A DNA stretch of 37,419 nucleotides from Alphaproteobacteria bacterium. GTDB taxonomy: Bacteria; Pseudomonadota; Alphaproteobacteria; UBA9219. Both the position numbers and the translations under genes were made by a program. The stretch lies in contig JARLJC010000142.1 in NCBI GenBank assembly GCA_031291435.1, forward strand, positions 1 to 37,419. Reading direction: 5' to 3'. Positions 26,241 through 34,478 of the stretch are shown in pieces. Position 1 is the first letter of the stretch, and the number at the start of each line of letters is the position of its first letter. The notes beneath the pieces were generated by a model. It was not told the DNA's origin. It did no database searches and saw only the letters and a list, made by a program, of their open reading frames with translations.

Positions 26241-27557
26241 TCAGGCGCGACCGATGGAGACGTAAGTAAATCCGGCCTCGCGCATATCGTCGGGTTTATA
26301 GACATTGCGCAGATCGACCATCACCGGCGATTTCAACGCCGCCTTGACCCTCCCGATATCGAGCGCGCGGAATTCGTTCCATTCGGTGAGGATGGCGACC
26401 GCATCGGCGCCCTCTATCGCGTCATAGGCATCCTTGCACCACACGACATCCTTCAGCAGCTTGGCGGCTTCCTTCATCGCCTCGGGATCGAAGGCGCGCA
26501 CGGTGGCGCCCGCTTCCTGCAAGGCGGGAATGACGTCGAGGCTCACGCTGTCGCGCATATCGTCGGTGTTGGGCTTGAAGGCGACGCCGAGAATGGCGAC
26601 CGTTTTGCCTTTGATGTTATCGCCCATCGCCGATTTGATGCGTTCGGCCATATGTTTCTTGCGCTTGTCATTAACGTCGATAGTCGCTTCGACCAGCCGC
26701 AGCGGCACGCCTTTATCCTGCGCGGTGCGCGCGAGGGCCAGCGTATCTTTCGGGAAGCATGAACCGCCATAGCCGGGCCCGGCATGCAGGAATTTGCGCC
26801 CGATACGACCGTCGAGCCCCATGCCCTTGGCCACCGTCTGCACATCCGCGCCGACCTTCTCGCACAAATCGGCGATTTCGTTGATGAAGGTGATTTTGAC
26901 GGCGAGGAAAGCATTAGCCGCATATTTGGTCAGCTCGGCGGTTTCGAGATTGGCGACGACCATCGGCGTTTCGATCAGATAAAGCGGACGATAAAGTTCG
27001 CGCATCACATCGGCGGCGCGTTCGCTCTCGCAGCCGATTACGACGCGGTCTGGCCGCATGAAATCGCCGATAGCCGAACCTTCGCGCAGAAATTCGGGGT
27101 TCGAGCAGACGTCAAAATCGACCCCCAGTTTCAGTTTGGGATTAGCCTCGCGCACGATGCGGGCGATCTCATGCCCGGTGCCCACCGGTACCGTCGATTT
27201 GGTAACGATCACGGTGTAATGCGAAATATTGGCGGCAATCTCGCGCGCCGCGGCATAAACATAAGACAGATCCGCATGCCCGTCGCCGCGCCGCGTCGGC
27301 GTGCCGACCGCGATGAACACCGCGTCGGCTTCCTTGATCGCGGGTACCATCGAGGTAGCAAATTGTAAATTCCCGTTCTTGGCGTTGCGCGCCACCAGAT
27401 CGTCGAGCCCCGGCTCGAAAATCGGAATTTGGCCGCGCAGCAAAGCCTCGATCTTTTCCTTGCTTTGATCGACGCAGCTCACCTGCACGCCGAATTCGGC
27501 AAAGCATGCCGCGGAAACGAGGCCGACATAGCCGGCGCCAAGAACGACGATTTTCAT
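26241..27557 (-). CDS. ugd: UDP-glucose 6-dehydrogenase
   Basis: NAD-dependent four-electron oxidation of UDP-glucose to UDP-glucuronate, a precursor for surface polysaccharides or lipid A changes. The 438-residue protein starts with the Rossmann loop VLGAGYVGLVSAACFAE, has VGTPTRRGDGHADLSYV and STVPVGTGHE, and the catalytic cysteine C267 in GPGYGGSCFPKD. The C-terminal domain has GVAFKPNTDDMRDS. It starts 3 bp after the galU stop, so the two genes form an operon that supplies and consumes UDP-glucose in sequence. Confidence 0.97.
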   Translation of the reverse strand: MKIVVLGAGYVGLVSAACFAEFGVQVSCVDQSKEKIEALLRGQIPIFEPGLDDLVARNAKNGNLQFATSMVPAIKEADAVFIAVGTPTRRGDGHADLSYVYAAAREIAANISHYTVIVTKSTVPVGTGHEIARIVREANPKLKLGVDFDVCSNPEFLREGSAIGDFMRPDRVVIGCESERAADVMRELYRPLYLIETPMVVANLETAELTKYAANAFLAVKITFINEIADLCEKVGADVQTVAKGMGLDGRIGRKFLHAGPGYGGSCFPKDTLALARTAQDKGVPLRLVEATIDVNDKRKKHMAERIKSAMGDNIKGKTVAILGVAFKPNTDDMRDSVSLDVIPALQEAGATVRAFDPEAMKEAAKLLKDVVWCKDAYDAIEGADAVAILTEWNEFRALDIGRVKAALKSPVMVDLRNVYKPDDMREAGFTYVSIGRA

Positions 27558-27560
27558 ATT

Positions 27561-28445
27561 TTATTTCCTTATGATTTTCTGTAACGCCGTATGCACCGCA
27601 TCGCCCATATCGGGATGCGCCAGCGCAAACGCCACATTGGCCTCGATAAATCCGACCTTGTCGCCGCAATCGTAACGCGTGCCTTCATAGCGAACGCCGT
27701 GGAAAGGCTGCTTGCCGATCAGGCGCGCGAGGCTGTCGGTCAGCTGAATTTCGCCGCCCTGCCCGACCCGCTTGGCTTCCAGCTCGTCGAAAATCTCCGG
27801 CTGCAGAATATAACGCCCGATCACCGAAAGCGTCGAAGGGGCCTGTTCCGGTTCGGGCTTTTCGACGATGCCCTTGACCTTGGCGATCCGTCCGTCGTCG
27901 GATTCGACATCGAGAATACCGTAACGATTAGTCTGATCGCGCGGCACATCGACCACGGCCACGACATTGCCGCCCACTTTGTCATAGGCGTCCATCATCT
28001 GCCTGAGGCAGGGTTTTTTGGCCAGCACCACGTCGTCGGCGAGCAGAACGGCGAACGGCTCGTTGCCCACCAGATGCCGCGCGCACCATACCGCATGCCC
28101 CAGACCGAGCGGCTCGCGCTGGCGCGTGAACAGCAGCTGGCCGGAATCGATGTCGGTGGTTTTCAGCAATTCGAGCGCGTGGATTTTCTTCTTGGCTTCA
28201 AGCTGGCGTTTCAGATCATTGTTATTGTCGAAATGATCTTCGAGCGCGCCCTTGCCGCGGCTGGTAACGAAAATAAACTGCTCGATGCCCGCCGCACGCG
28301 CTTCATCGACGGCGTGCTGGATCAAAGGCCTGTCGACCAGCGTCAGCATTTCCTTGGGCATCGCCTTGGTGGCGGGAAGAAAGCGCGTGCCGAGACCGGC
28401 AACGGGGAACACGGCTTTGCGGATGGGCTGTTTCATCTTGTACAT
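27561..28445 (-). CDS. galU: UTP--glucose-1-phosphate uridylyltransferase GalU
   Basis: Makes UDP-glucose from UTP and glucose-1-phosphate, feeding Ugd encoded next. The 294-residue protein has the nucleotidyltransferase motif VAGLGTRFLPATKAMPKEML near residues 16-35, the metal/nucleotide segment VLLADDVV, and KPEPEQAPS and GGEIQLTDSLARL typical of bacterial GalU. Two ATG codons, at 28445 and 28436, are possible starts; neither has a strong ribosome site, and I give the longer. The 116-bp gap upstream is shared with a divergent gene and holds several inverted repeats. Confidence 0.96.
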   Translation of the reverse strand: MYKMKQPIRKAVFPVAGLGTRFLPATKAMPKEMLTLVDRPLIQHAVDEARAAGIEQFIFVTSRGKGALEDHFDNNNDLKRQLEAKKKIHALELLKTTDIDSGQLLFTRQREPLGLGHAVWCARHLVGNEPFAVLLADDVVLAKKPCLRQMMDAYDKVGGNVVAVVDVPRDQTNRYGILDVESDDGRIAKVKGIVEKPEPEQAPSTLSVIGRYILQPEIFDELEAKRVGQGGEIQLTDSLARLIGKQPFHGVRYEGTRYDCGDKVGFIEANVAFALAHPDMGDAVHTALQKIIRK

Positions 28446-28457
28446 GCTCGTTAGCTG

Positions 28458-28473
28458 TTGCGCTGCAACGCAA
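28458..28473. promoter_or_regulatory. inverted repeat next to the galU start
   Basis: TTGCG and CGCAA flank CTGCAA, 12 bp before the galU start codon; a shifted pairing of GTTGC with GCAAC is also possible. It may be a leader hairpin covering the ribosome site or an operator. Only the symmetry supports it. Confidence 0.3.
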
Positions 28474-28493
28474 TACCACTTCAGGCTTTAAAA

Positions 28494-28542
28494 TCAAATG
28501 ATTTGACAGGGAGATTTTTCTGCTGTTATTGATTTTCCCTGT
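28494..28542 (+). promoter_or_regulatory. promoter with overlapping operator-like palindromes
   Basis: A perfect -35 box TTGACA (28503-28508) is followed after 18 bp by a weak -10 candidate TATTGA (28527-28532), about 30 bp before the gene at 28562. The palindrome TCAAAT-G-ATTTGA (28494-28506) overlaps the -35 box. A second inverted pair, ACAGGGA (28506-28512) and TCCCTGT (28536-28542), brackets the -10 with centres 30 bp apart, about three helical turns. This layout suggests a repressor site; no regulator is known. Confidence 0.45.
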
Positions 28543-28561
28543 GTTTTTTGGAGAATAAATT

Positions 28562-29164
28562 GTGACGGATCAATCAATTCGTACGTCCGCCTGGAATTTC
28601 ATCGGGAGTGTCGGGCAAGCTGCCGCCGCCGGCACTTATATGACTCTGAAATATGGCACACGTAGCGTCGCCACCCTTACAAATTTTCTGTCCCCGGCCA
28701 TTGGAGCCGTAGCAGGATTATATATCGGCGTACATGAACAATTATCCGACGAACAAACAAACTCCTTGGCAAAAGCCGGGCTGGTGCTTGCCCCCTTGGC
28801 CAGTTTGGGCATCAATTATGGCTTAGCCAGATTGGAAATGACCTTAGAGAGAAAGTTCCAGAATAATTTTGCACAAAGCAGTGAATTTTATTCCATTGCA
28901 ACGGGTTTAGGAATCATGTGGGCTACGGCGAACACCGCTGGCTTGGCGGCCGCTGAGATTTTCCAAGGATATGGCCCTACGGCAAATCTTTGCGGCATAG
29001 GGATGGGGGAAACTTTAGGTGTTTTAATCGGCATTTCTTTTGCAGGCCAGGCTATCGAAAAGCATTTCGATGCCGTTGCCGACGAGGTTCGTGAAAAATT
29101 CATAAAACAACGCCCGCGGTTCCGCGTCAGATCGACTGCGGCGGCAAAGCCAACGCGTTCTTGA
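28562..29164 (+). CDS. orphan multi-span membrane protein of unknown function
   Basis: A 200-residue protein that I do not recognise. It has three or four glycine/alanine-rich hydrophobic stretches (about 35-58, 70-90, 110-135 and 140-165), so it is probably in the inner membrane, with a basic C-terminal tail. The start is GTG at 28562 with GGAG upstream. Base composition is less GC-rich than the neighbours, which may mean weaker selection or acquisition by transfer. Its end overlaps the end of the convergent receiver gene by 38 bp. It has its own strong-looking -35 box. Confidence 0.65.
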   Translation: MTDQSIRTSAWNFIGSVGQAAAAGTYMTLKYGTRSVATLTNFLSPAIGAVAGLYIGVHEQLSDEQTNSLAKAGLVLAPLASLGINYGLARLEMTLERKFQNNFAQSSEFYSIATGLGIMWATANTAGLAAAEIFQGYGPTANLCGIGMGETLGVLIGISFAGQAIEKHFDAVADEVREKFIKQRPRFRVRSTAAAKPTRS

Positions 29165-29555
29165 CCGCCTCGCATATCTCTTCGAGCGAAAAAGGCTTGG
29201 CAATAATCCGGTGAACCAACGCATCAAGATTATGCGCCCGCATGCGTTCCTGCGCGTAACCGGAAATCATAACGATCTTGAGATCGGGAAACAGCCGGAT
29301 CGCCTTCATGGCCAGCGCAATGCCGTCTACATTCGGCATCACGATATCGGTGACCAGCACATTGAATTTATCCTTGGTGAGGGCGTCGAGGGCATCCTGC
29401 CCGTCGATGGAGGCCGTCACCTGATAACCCACCGATTGCAGCGAACGGGTAATGAATTCGCGCACGGCAGGATTGTCCTCGGCCACCAGGACATGGGCCG
29501 GAATTTCGGGAAGGGGCGGGTTACTCGGCGGCACCGGCTTTTTCATCCCGCGCAT
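29127..29555 (-). CDS. CpdR-like single-domain response regulator
   Basis: A 142-residue lone receiver protein closely resembling CpdR, which in Caulobacter links the CckA phosphorelay to ClpXP-dependent breakdown of CtrA and other substrates. The receiver (about 20-137) has the acidic pair E26-D27 in LVAEDN, the phosphoacceptor D70 in VTDIVMPNVDG, S98 in MISGYAQ and K120 in IAKPF. VTDIVMP and KPFSL are typical of CpdR. The start is uncertain: ATG codons at 29555 and 29546 both lie within the end of the upstream DUF3426 gene, and neither has a strong ribosome site, which suggests coupling. The call as true CpdR needs a tree. Confidence 0.78.
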   Translation of the reverse strand: MRGMKKPVPPSNPPLPEIPAHVLVAEDNPAVREFITRSLQSVGYQVTASIDGQDALDALTKDKFNVLVTDIVMPNVDGIALAMKAIRLFPDLKIVMISGYAQERMRAHNLDALVHRIIAKPFSLEEICEAVKNALALPPQSI

Positions 29556-30327
29556 GAAATTCAAGATAAACGCTTGCGATCGTTTGCGTCATGGTCGCGT
29601 TGATCTCCGTGTGAAAAGGCACCTCGCCTCCGGCATCTACAGTAGCCGCTGGCGCATCAACCCACCAGCTTTGAATAACATGACTGTCGGGCCCCAGCGC
29701 ATTCGCTTTGATATCCGGGATAAGCTGCGCCTCCGGGGTGGTATTATGGATAACCCCGTCGACATACAGCCGCATCGTGCCTCCATCATAGCGTAGTTCG
29801 GATTTGACCTGATCGAAGATAAGGCCGCTCCCCGAATGAGCGATGTCGAGGCCAAGATTTTCATAAAAACCACGCAGGGACGGCATCACCTCGGTAATCT
29901 GCTGCCGGGCAAGAATAGGCCAGGAGATAAGCGCCGCCAGAATGGCAATTCCGCCAATAATTCTATAAACATAGCGTTTCCATTTAAGGTGGTGCACGAC
30001 CATCGGCAGATTGGCGACCACGCTGTCGGCCAGCGAGGCGAAAGAAGCGGCGGCGGCGTCCATCGCCCCGTGCGAGGTCATCGGCGCGGCCTCGGGTGGC
30101 ATCGAAAAAGCCGAAGCCGGGGACGAAGCCCTTGTCGCCGTGGAATAAAGCCCCTCGGCGGCAGGCATGACAGGCGGTGGGGGCGGCGTGAACACATCAA
30201 TATTAGTGGGCAATTCGGCATGCCACTCCTGTTTGCAGCGCGCACACCGCACTTGTCGCCCGCCTTGGGCGAAGATGCCGATTTGCACGAGATAACGCGC
30301 GTGACAGGCGGGGCACTCAAGAATCAT
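29521..30327 (-). CDS. zinc-ribbon and DUF3426 membrane protein
   Basis: A 268-residue protein with an N-terminal zinc finger of the MJ0042 kind (C5, C8, C28 and C31), a long proline/alanine-rich linker, one membrane span (about 121-140) and a C-terminal DUF3426-type domain (about 165-260) that is probably periplasmic. Function is unknown in the family. In alphaproteobacteria it is often found divergent from ftsE and next to a CpdR-like gene, as here. The ATG at 30327 is fixed by the zinc finger, but no ribosome site is seen. The end overlaps the CpdR-like gene. Confidence 0.82.
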   Translation of the reverse strand: MILECPACHARYLVQIGIFAQGGRQVRCARCKQEWHAELPTNIDVFTPPPPPVMPAAEGLYSTATRASSPASAFSMPPEAAPMTSHGAMDAAAASFASLADSVVANLPMVVHHLKWKRYVYRIIGGIAILAALISWPILARQQITEVMPSLRGFYENLGLDIAHSGSGLIFDQVKSELRYDGGTMRLYVDGVIHNTTPEAQLIPDIKANALGPDSHVIQSWWVDAPAATVDAGGEVPFHTEINATMTQTIASVYLEFHARDEKAGAAE

Positions 30328-30351
30328 ACAAATATATATAAAGAGAACAAG

Positions 30352-30412
30352 GGGTAGAGGCTAGGGGTTAACGTAGAATGGCGATTCCCTCCGGCGGCTT
30401 TTTCCTCTACCC
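30352..30412. repeat. long-armed inverted repeat between divergent genes
   Basis: GGGTAGAGG (30352-30360) and CCTCTACCC (30404-30412) are perfect 9-bp inverted arms, 43 bp apart, inside the 121-bp gap between the DUF3426 gene and ftsE. They could form a hairpin in either leader or be a two-site operator. No consensus promoter is clear in the gap. Confidence 0.4.
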
Positions 30413-30448
30413 TGTGCCTTCCATCCTTGTCGTCGAGTTCCGGGTTTC

Positions 30449-31126
30449 ATGCTTTTAACTTTCGAAAATGTCAGCCTTTCTTACCCGCCCCATCACCGGG
30501 TGCTGGATAAGGTCGATTTCAGCCTTGAAGATAACGGCTTTTACTTCCTGACGGGTGCTAGCGGCGCGGGCAAATCCTCGCTGCTGCGCCTGATTTACCA
30601 GGCCGAAAAAGCCACCAGCGGCCGCATTTTCCTGTTCGGCGAGCTGCTCGACGGCCAGAACCGCACCAAACAGGCCGAAATGCGCCGCAAGATCGGCGTC
30701 ATTTTTCAGGATTTCCGCCTAATTCCCCATCTCACCGCCCTCGAAAACGCGGCTTTGCCTTTGCGCCTGACCGACGCCAGCGAGGATTATATCCACCGCC
30801 ATTCCCGTGAACTGCTCGACTGGGTCGGCATCGGCGACCGCATGAACGCCTATCCGCACGAACTTTCGGGCGGCGAGCAGCAGCGCGTGGCGATCGCCCG
30901 CGCCGTGGTCGCCCGCCCGCGCCTATTGCTGGCCGACGAGCCAACCGGCAATGTCGACGACGATACCGCCCTCAAACTTTTCCACCTGTTCGACGAATTG
31001 AACAAAATCGGCACCGCGGTTATCCTCGCCACCCACCAGCATTATCTGGTCGACCGTTTCCGCAAGCCGGCTTTGCGCTTGCTTGACGGCCGCCTGATTT
31101 CCGCCCCGCCATCGAAGGCCGCCTGA
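30449..31126 (+). CDS. ftsE: cell division ATP-binding protein FtsE
   Basis: ABC-type ATPase that works with FtsX at the division site, where the complex activates peptidoglycan hydrolases through periplasmic partners. The 225-residue protein has Walker [10 protein letters not shown] near 37-45, the Q-loop [15 protein letters not shown], the signature [14 protein letters not shown] and Walker [13 protein letters not shown]. The FtsE-specific sequence and the ftsX neighbour fix the assignment against other small ABC ATPases. The stop and the ftsX start share one base (TGATG). Confidence 0.96.
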   Translation: MLLTFENVSLSYPPHHRVLDKVDFSLEDNGFYFLTGASGAGKSSLLRLIYQAEKATSGRIFLFGELLDGQNRTKQAEMRRKIGVIFQDFRLIPHLTALENAALPLRLTDASEDYIHRHSRELLDWVGIGDRMNAYPHELSGGEQQRVAIARAVVARPRLLLADEPTGNVDDDTALKLFHLFDELNKIGTAVILATHQHYLVDRFRKPALRLLDGRLISAPPSKAA

Positions 31127-32019
31127 TGTCCCTGCCCCGCCATCTTTTCACGCCCGCCTTTCGCCATCATCATCTCGGCAAATCCTTCGGCATGATCGTC
31201 AGCATCATGGTTTTCATCGCCAGCTTCGCGACGGTGGCCGAGGCGGGATTATTGGCGCTCGGCTATAACTGGGGCCAGACGATGGAAAGTCGCATTACGG
31301 TCGAAATCCCCGCCGTCGACGACGAAGCCGCCACGCCGCAATCCACCCGGGTCGAGCAAGCGATCGCCGCCATCCGCGCTTTGCCGCAAACCGGCCTCGT
31401 GCTGCCTCTGTCCGACAGCGAAGTCGAAAAACTTCTGCAGCCCTGGTTCAGCGATGCAGGATTGCTCAAAACGCTGCCATTGCCCACGCTCATCGATGTC
31501 GAACGCAAACCGGGGGCCGATCTTACGGCGGCCCAGATTTCCGATGTCCTCAAAGATGTCGTCGCCGACGCCAAGGTCGATGACCATGGCGCCTGGACGC
31601 AGGATGTGTGGCGGCTTGTCCACGGCCTCGCCATGCTGGGCGGCCTTATGATCACGCTGACCGGCGTGGCGCTTGTCATCGCGGTCAGCCTGATGTGCCG
31701 CGCTGTGATGGCGGCGGAGCATGAAACCGTGGCCCTCCTCCACACCCTCGGCACCGACGATCGCGACATCGCCCGTCATTTCCAGTTGCAGGCCGAACGT
31801 ATAGCCCTGCGCGCGGCGGGCATCGGTTTTGCCGGGGCGCTGACCGTCACCGCCGCTTTGATGTTCGCCACCCGCCATATCGCCGATCTTTCCACGCTGC
31901 ATCTCAGCCATTGGATCGAACTGGTCGCCGCCGCCCTTGCCGTCCCCGTGGCCGCCATCGCCATTGCCGCCTTCACCGCGCGGGAAACGGTGATGAAACT
32001 GATCCGGGCTTTGCCATGA
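31126..32019 (+). CDS. ftsX: cell division protein FtsX
   Basis: Membrane partner of FtsE that carries the signal across the membrane to amidase activators. The 297-residue protein has one membrane span near the N-terminus (about 22-46), a periplasmic domain (about 50-165) and three further spans (about 170-195, 222-245, 262-285), the FtsX/MacB-type layout. The large extracytoplasmic domain is the part that differs most between groups. It overlaps ftsE by 1 bp and the next gene by 4 bp. Confidence 0.94.
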   Translation: MSLPRHLFTPAFRHHHLGKSFGMIVSIMVFIASFATVAEAGLLALGYNWGQTMESRITVEIPAVDDEAATPQSTRVEQAIAAIRALPQTGLVLPLSDSEVEKLLQPWFSDAGLLKTLPLPTLIDVERKPGADLTAAQISDVLKDVVADAKVDDHGAWTQDVWRLVHGLAMLGGLMITLTGVALVIAVSLMCRAVMAAEHETVALLHTLGTDDRDIARHFQLQAERIALRAAGIGFAGALTVTAALMFATRHIADLSTLHLSHWIELVAAALAVPVAAIAIAAFTARETVMKLIRALP

Positions 32020-32609
32020 TGCGCCGCGTCACCCTCTTTTTCGGCTTTCTCGCGGTGGCGGCGTGGCTCGGCGGGCTTGTCGTGTTCGTCGGCTCCATCG
32101 ACGCCATGCGCGAACCCACCGTCGATACCAACCTGCAAATCACCGACGGCATTGTCGTTCTGACCGGCGGTAGCGAGCGCGTCACCACCGGCCTCGAACT
32201 GCTCGAATCCGGGCGCGGCAAGAAACTTTTCATTTCGGGCGTGCATAAAGGCCTGACGCTTGACGGCATCGTCGGCTCGCAGCCGGTGCCGGATAATTTG
32301 CGCAGCTGCTGCATCGTGCTTGGCCATCTCGCGGGCAGCACTTTCGGCAACGCCGACGAAACCGATATCTGGATGAATCTGGAGAATTACCGCTCGCTGC
32401 GCCTCGTCACCGCCAATTACCATATGCCGCGCAGCCTGCTGGTCTTCCACGCCGCCATGCCCGACATCGTCATCGTGCCGCATCCCGTGGTGCCGGACAG
32501 CGTCAAGCTCGACGATTGGTGGCGGCATCCCGGCACCGTCGATCTGCTGGTCACAGAATATATGAAATATCTGGCCGCCTTCGTGCGGGTCAAGGTAATG
32601 GGGCCATGA
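32016..32609 (+). CDS. YdcF-like (DUF218) membrane protein
   Basis: A 197-residue protein with an N-terminal membrane span (about 5-28) and a DUF218/YdcF-type domain. It has ITDGIVVLTGGSERVTTGLE, a LFISGVHKG segment and the ...ETDIWMNLENYRSLRLVTANYHMPRSL stretch in which the family normally has E-T and a Y-H-M-P-R motif. Members such as ElyC and SanA are linked to envelope integrity or lipid carrier metabolism; the exact role here is not known. The ATG at 32016 overlaps ftsX (ATGA); a longer in-frame start would run inside ftsX. It overlaps plsC by 4 bp. Confidence 0.85.
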   Translation: MMRRVTLFFGFLAVAAWLGGLVVFVGSIDAMREPTVDTNLQITDGIVVLTGGSERVTTGLELLESGRGKKLFISGVHKGLTLDGIVGSQPVPDNLRSCCIVLGHLAGSTFGNADETDIWMNLENYRSLRLVTANYHMPRSLLVFHAAMPDIVIVPHPVVPDSVKLDDWWRHPGTVDLLVTEYMKYLAAFVRVKVMGP

Positions 32610-33313
32610 AATATATGCGGGCGGTCTGGTTCAATCTGGTGTTCTACGGCATCAATCTGGTGATGTCGGTGGGGCTGTCGCCTTTGATCCTGCTGCCGCG
32701 CAAGGGCGTGGTCAAAGGCGTTTACATCTGGCTGCGCACGGTGGCGTGGGTCGAGAAATATTGCGGCGGCATCGATTACCGCGTCGTGGGCCGCCAGCAT
32801 ATTCCGAAAGGCGCCTTCATCCTCGCCTCGAAACATCAGTCGGAATGGGAAACATTCAAAATTCATCTGCTGGTCAACGATCCGGCGATTGTGTTGAAGC
32901 GTGAACTGCTGAGCATCCCGATCATCGGCTGGTGGATGAGCCGTTCGGGCTCGATCCCCATCGACCGCGCCGGGCGCACCAAAACTTTATCGGCGATGAT
33001 GAAGGCGGCCCGCAAAGCCGCAGCCGAAGGCCGCCCCATCGTCATCTTCCCCGAAGGCACCCGCGCGGCGCCCGGCGAAAGCCGCCCCTATAAAAGCGGC
33101 GTCGCGGCCTTGTATCAGGATTTGAATCTGCCGATCGTGCCGATGGCCTTGAATTCGGGATTGCTGTGGCCGAAAAACGCTTTCGTCAAAAAGCCCGGCA
33201 CCGTCACGGTAGAATTCCTGCCGCCGATCCCGCCGGGCCTGCCGCGCGAGGAAATGATGAAGCGCCTGCGCGACGAGCTGGAACCGGCGGCGCTGCGGCT
33301 GCTTAAGGCTTAG
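32606..33313 (+). CDS. plsC: 1-acyl-sn-glycerol-3-phosphate acyltransferase PlsC
   Basis: Membrane acyltransferase that converts lysophosphatidic acid to phosphatidic acid, the precursor that leads, through CDP-diacylglycerol, to PgsA's substrate. The 235-residue protein has an N-terminal hydrophobic segment (about 7-30), the catalytic box with H77 and E82 (SKHQSEWET), RSGSIPIDR and FPEGTRAAPGE at about 148-158. The box is H(X)4E in place of the textbook H(X)4D. The ATG at 32606 overlaps the YdcF-like gene as ATGA. It is the last gene of the ftsEX operon and overlaps the end of the convergent next gene by 11 bp. Confidence 0.94.
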   Translation: MKYMRAVWFNLVFYGINLVMSVGLSPLILLPRKGVVKGVYIWLRTVAWVEKYCGGIDYRVVGRQHIPKGAFILASKHQSEWETFKIHLLVNDPAIVLKRELLSIPIIGWWMSRSGSIPIDRAGRTKTLSAMMKAARKAAAEGRPIVIFPEGTRAAPGESRPYKSGVAALYQDLNLPIVPMALNSGLLWPKNAFVKKPGTVTVEFLPPIPPGLPREEMMKRLRDELEPAALRLLKA

Positions 33314-33977
33314 CCGCTGCTATCGGATGTCCGCCCACGACGGCTTTGTCATGCGGACGATAAGGCGGCGGCATATTAAGCGTATAAGCCGGAACGATAC
33401 GCAGCCCCCTGATGCCCGTGCCCGCGCCGATCAAGCCGGTGGCGGGCGCAGCAAAATCATATTTGATGAAAACGCCGTCGCGCACGGCACGCGGCTCAAG
33501 CTGATCGATAAGAGTTTCCGCCGCCCGTCTCTGCGCCGAAGTGACCACGCGGGAATGGAGAAAATTGAACGCCACGAGATAAGCCGCCGCGTCATTCGCC
33601 GGGACGGCTTCGTGATAGTCCCGCGCGCAGTTGAGGATCAGCCGGGCATGGCCCTTTTTCTGATTGGGGTCGGCGTCCATGAGTTCATCAAGGAGGCGGA
33701 GCGCGGTAAAAGTATTCTGCAAAATATTCCGGCCTTCGAGCCTGCGCATGGCCTGACTGATCATCGCCGGCGCATAGCCTTGTTGCGCGGATCTGTCTTC
33801 CCATGCGAGAGCGTCGCCCGGGCGCGCGGGCGTCATCAACCCTTCTTCGTAAGCTTTCGATAATTCGAGTTGCGCGGCGCAATCGCCTGCCGCCGCATGA
33901 TTTTCCAGCCAGAACAGCACCTGCTGCACTTCGCCAAGGGGGCCAGCATCCTCGGGATCATCGGAAAATTCGTTCAT
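33303..33977 (-). CDS. Sel1-like repeat protein
   Basis: A 224-residue, mostly helical protein. Segments such as AGDCAAQLELSKAYEEGL and DALAWEDRSAQQGYAPAMIS have the alanine/leucine/tyrosine spacing of Sel1-like (TPR-related) repeats, which mediate protein contacts. The C-terminal part (about residues 160-224) is proline/glycine-rich and not recognised. No signal peptide. I prefer the ATG at 33977; an in-frame GTG at 34040 would add 21 residues, and neither has a clear ribosome site. The end overlaps plsC. Confidence 0.6.
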   Translation of the reverse strand: MNEFSDDPEDAGPLGEVQQVLFWLENHAAAGDCAAQLELSKAYEEGLMTPARPGDALAWEDRSAQQGYAPAMISQAMRRLEGRNILQNTFTALRLLDELMDADPNQKKGHARLILNCARDYHEAVPANDAAAYLVAFNFLHSRVVTSAQRRAAETLIDQLEPRAVRDGVFIKYDFAAPATGLIGAGTGIRGLRIVPAYTLNMPPPYRPHDKAVVGGHPIAAAKP

Positions 33978-34073
33978 TTTTGAGACTCGAAATAGGCCCA
34001 GTACATAAGCAAGCGTATCGCCGATTTTTACTTGCGTCACGCTCGAAACAAAGACGCCCGTTAACCAACACCG

Positions 34074-34475
34074 TCAGGCGCTCAGCGCGGTTTTCACGAA
34101 ATCGAACAAATCATAAGCGCCATAAAGCACGCCGGCGATAATCGAGAGCTTAAGAAAGCCCCGCACCCGCACAACACCTTTGGCATCGGGATTGGCGCAG
34201 GATCGCCAGGTGCCGACCGACCACCACACCATCGTCGCGGTATCGAGCAGTTGTTCGAACGCCCGCAGAAACAACGGCGGCTGTACGAACGACATATCGC
34301 CGCCTTCGGCCCGCGCCATGACATCGGCAACTCCGTGGATATTATTGGCGACCATAAAACAATAGACGTCGAGAATGCTGACCGGCAGGCAGACCAGAAG
34401 CGCGATCAACCCACTCACCCACACAGCCTTGCTCACGCTGAAATCGCCCTGCCAATGCTCGAACAGAAAGCCCAT
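34074..34475 (-). CDS. small membrane protein of unknown function
   Basis: A 133-residue protein with a strong N-terminal span (about 17-42), a probable second hydrophobic stretch (about 70-88) and a third near the C-terminus (about 107-124). No known motif is visible. The ATG at 34475 has GGAG upstream, lying inside the end of xseA, 3 bp after whose stop it begins. It is therefore very likely in the xseA transcript, with no functional link implied. Confidence 0.65.
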   Translation of the reverse strand: MGFLFEHWQGDFSVSKAVWVSGLIALLVCLPVSILDVYCFMVANNIHGVADVMARAEGGDMSFVQPPLFLRAFEQLLDTATMVWWSVGTWRSCANPDAKGVVRVRGFLKLSIIAGVLYGAYDLFDFVKTALSA

Positions 34476-34478
34476 GCG

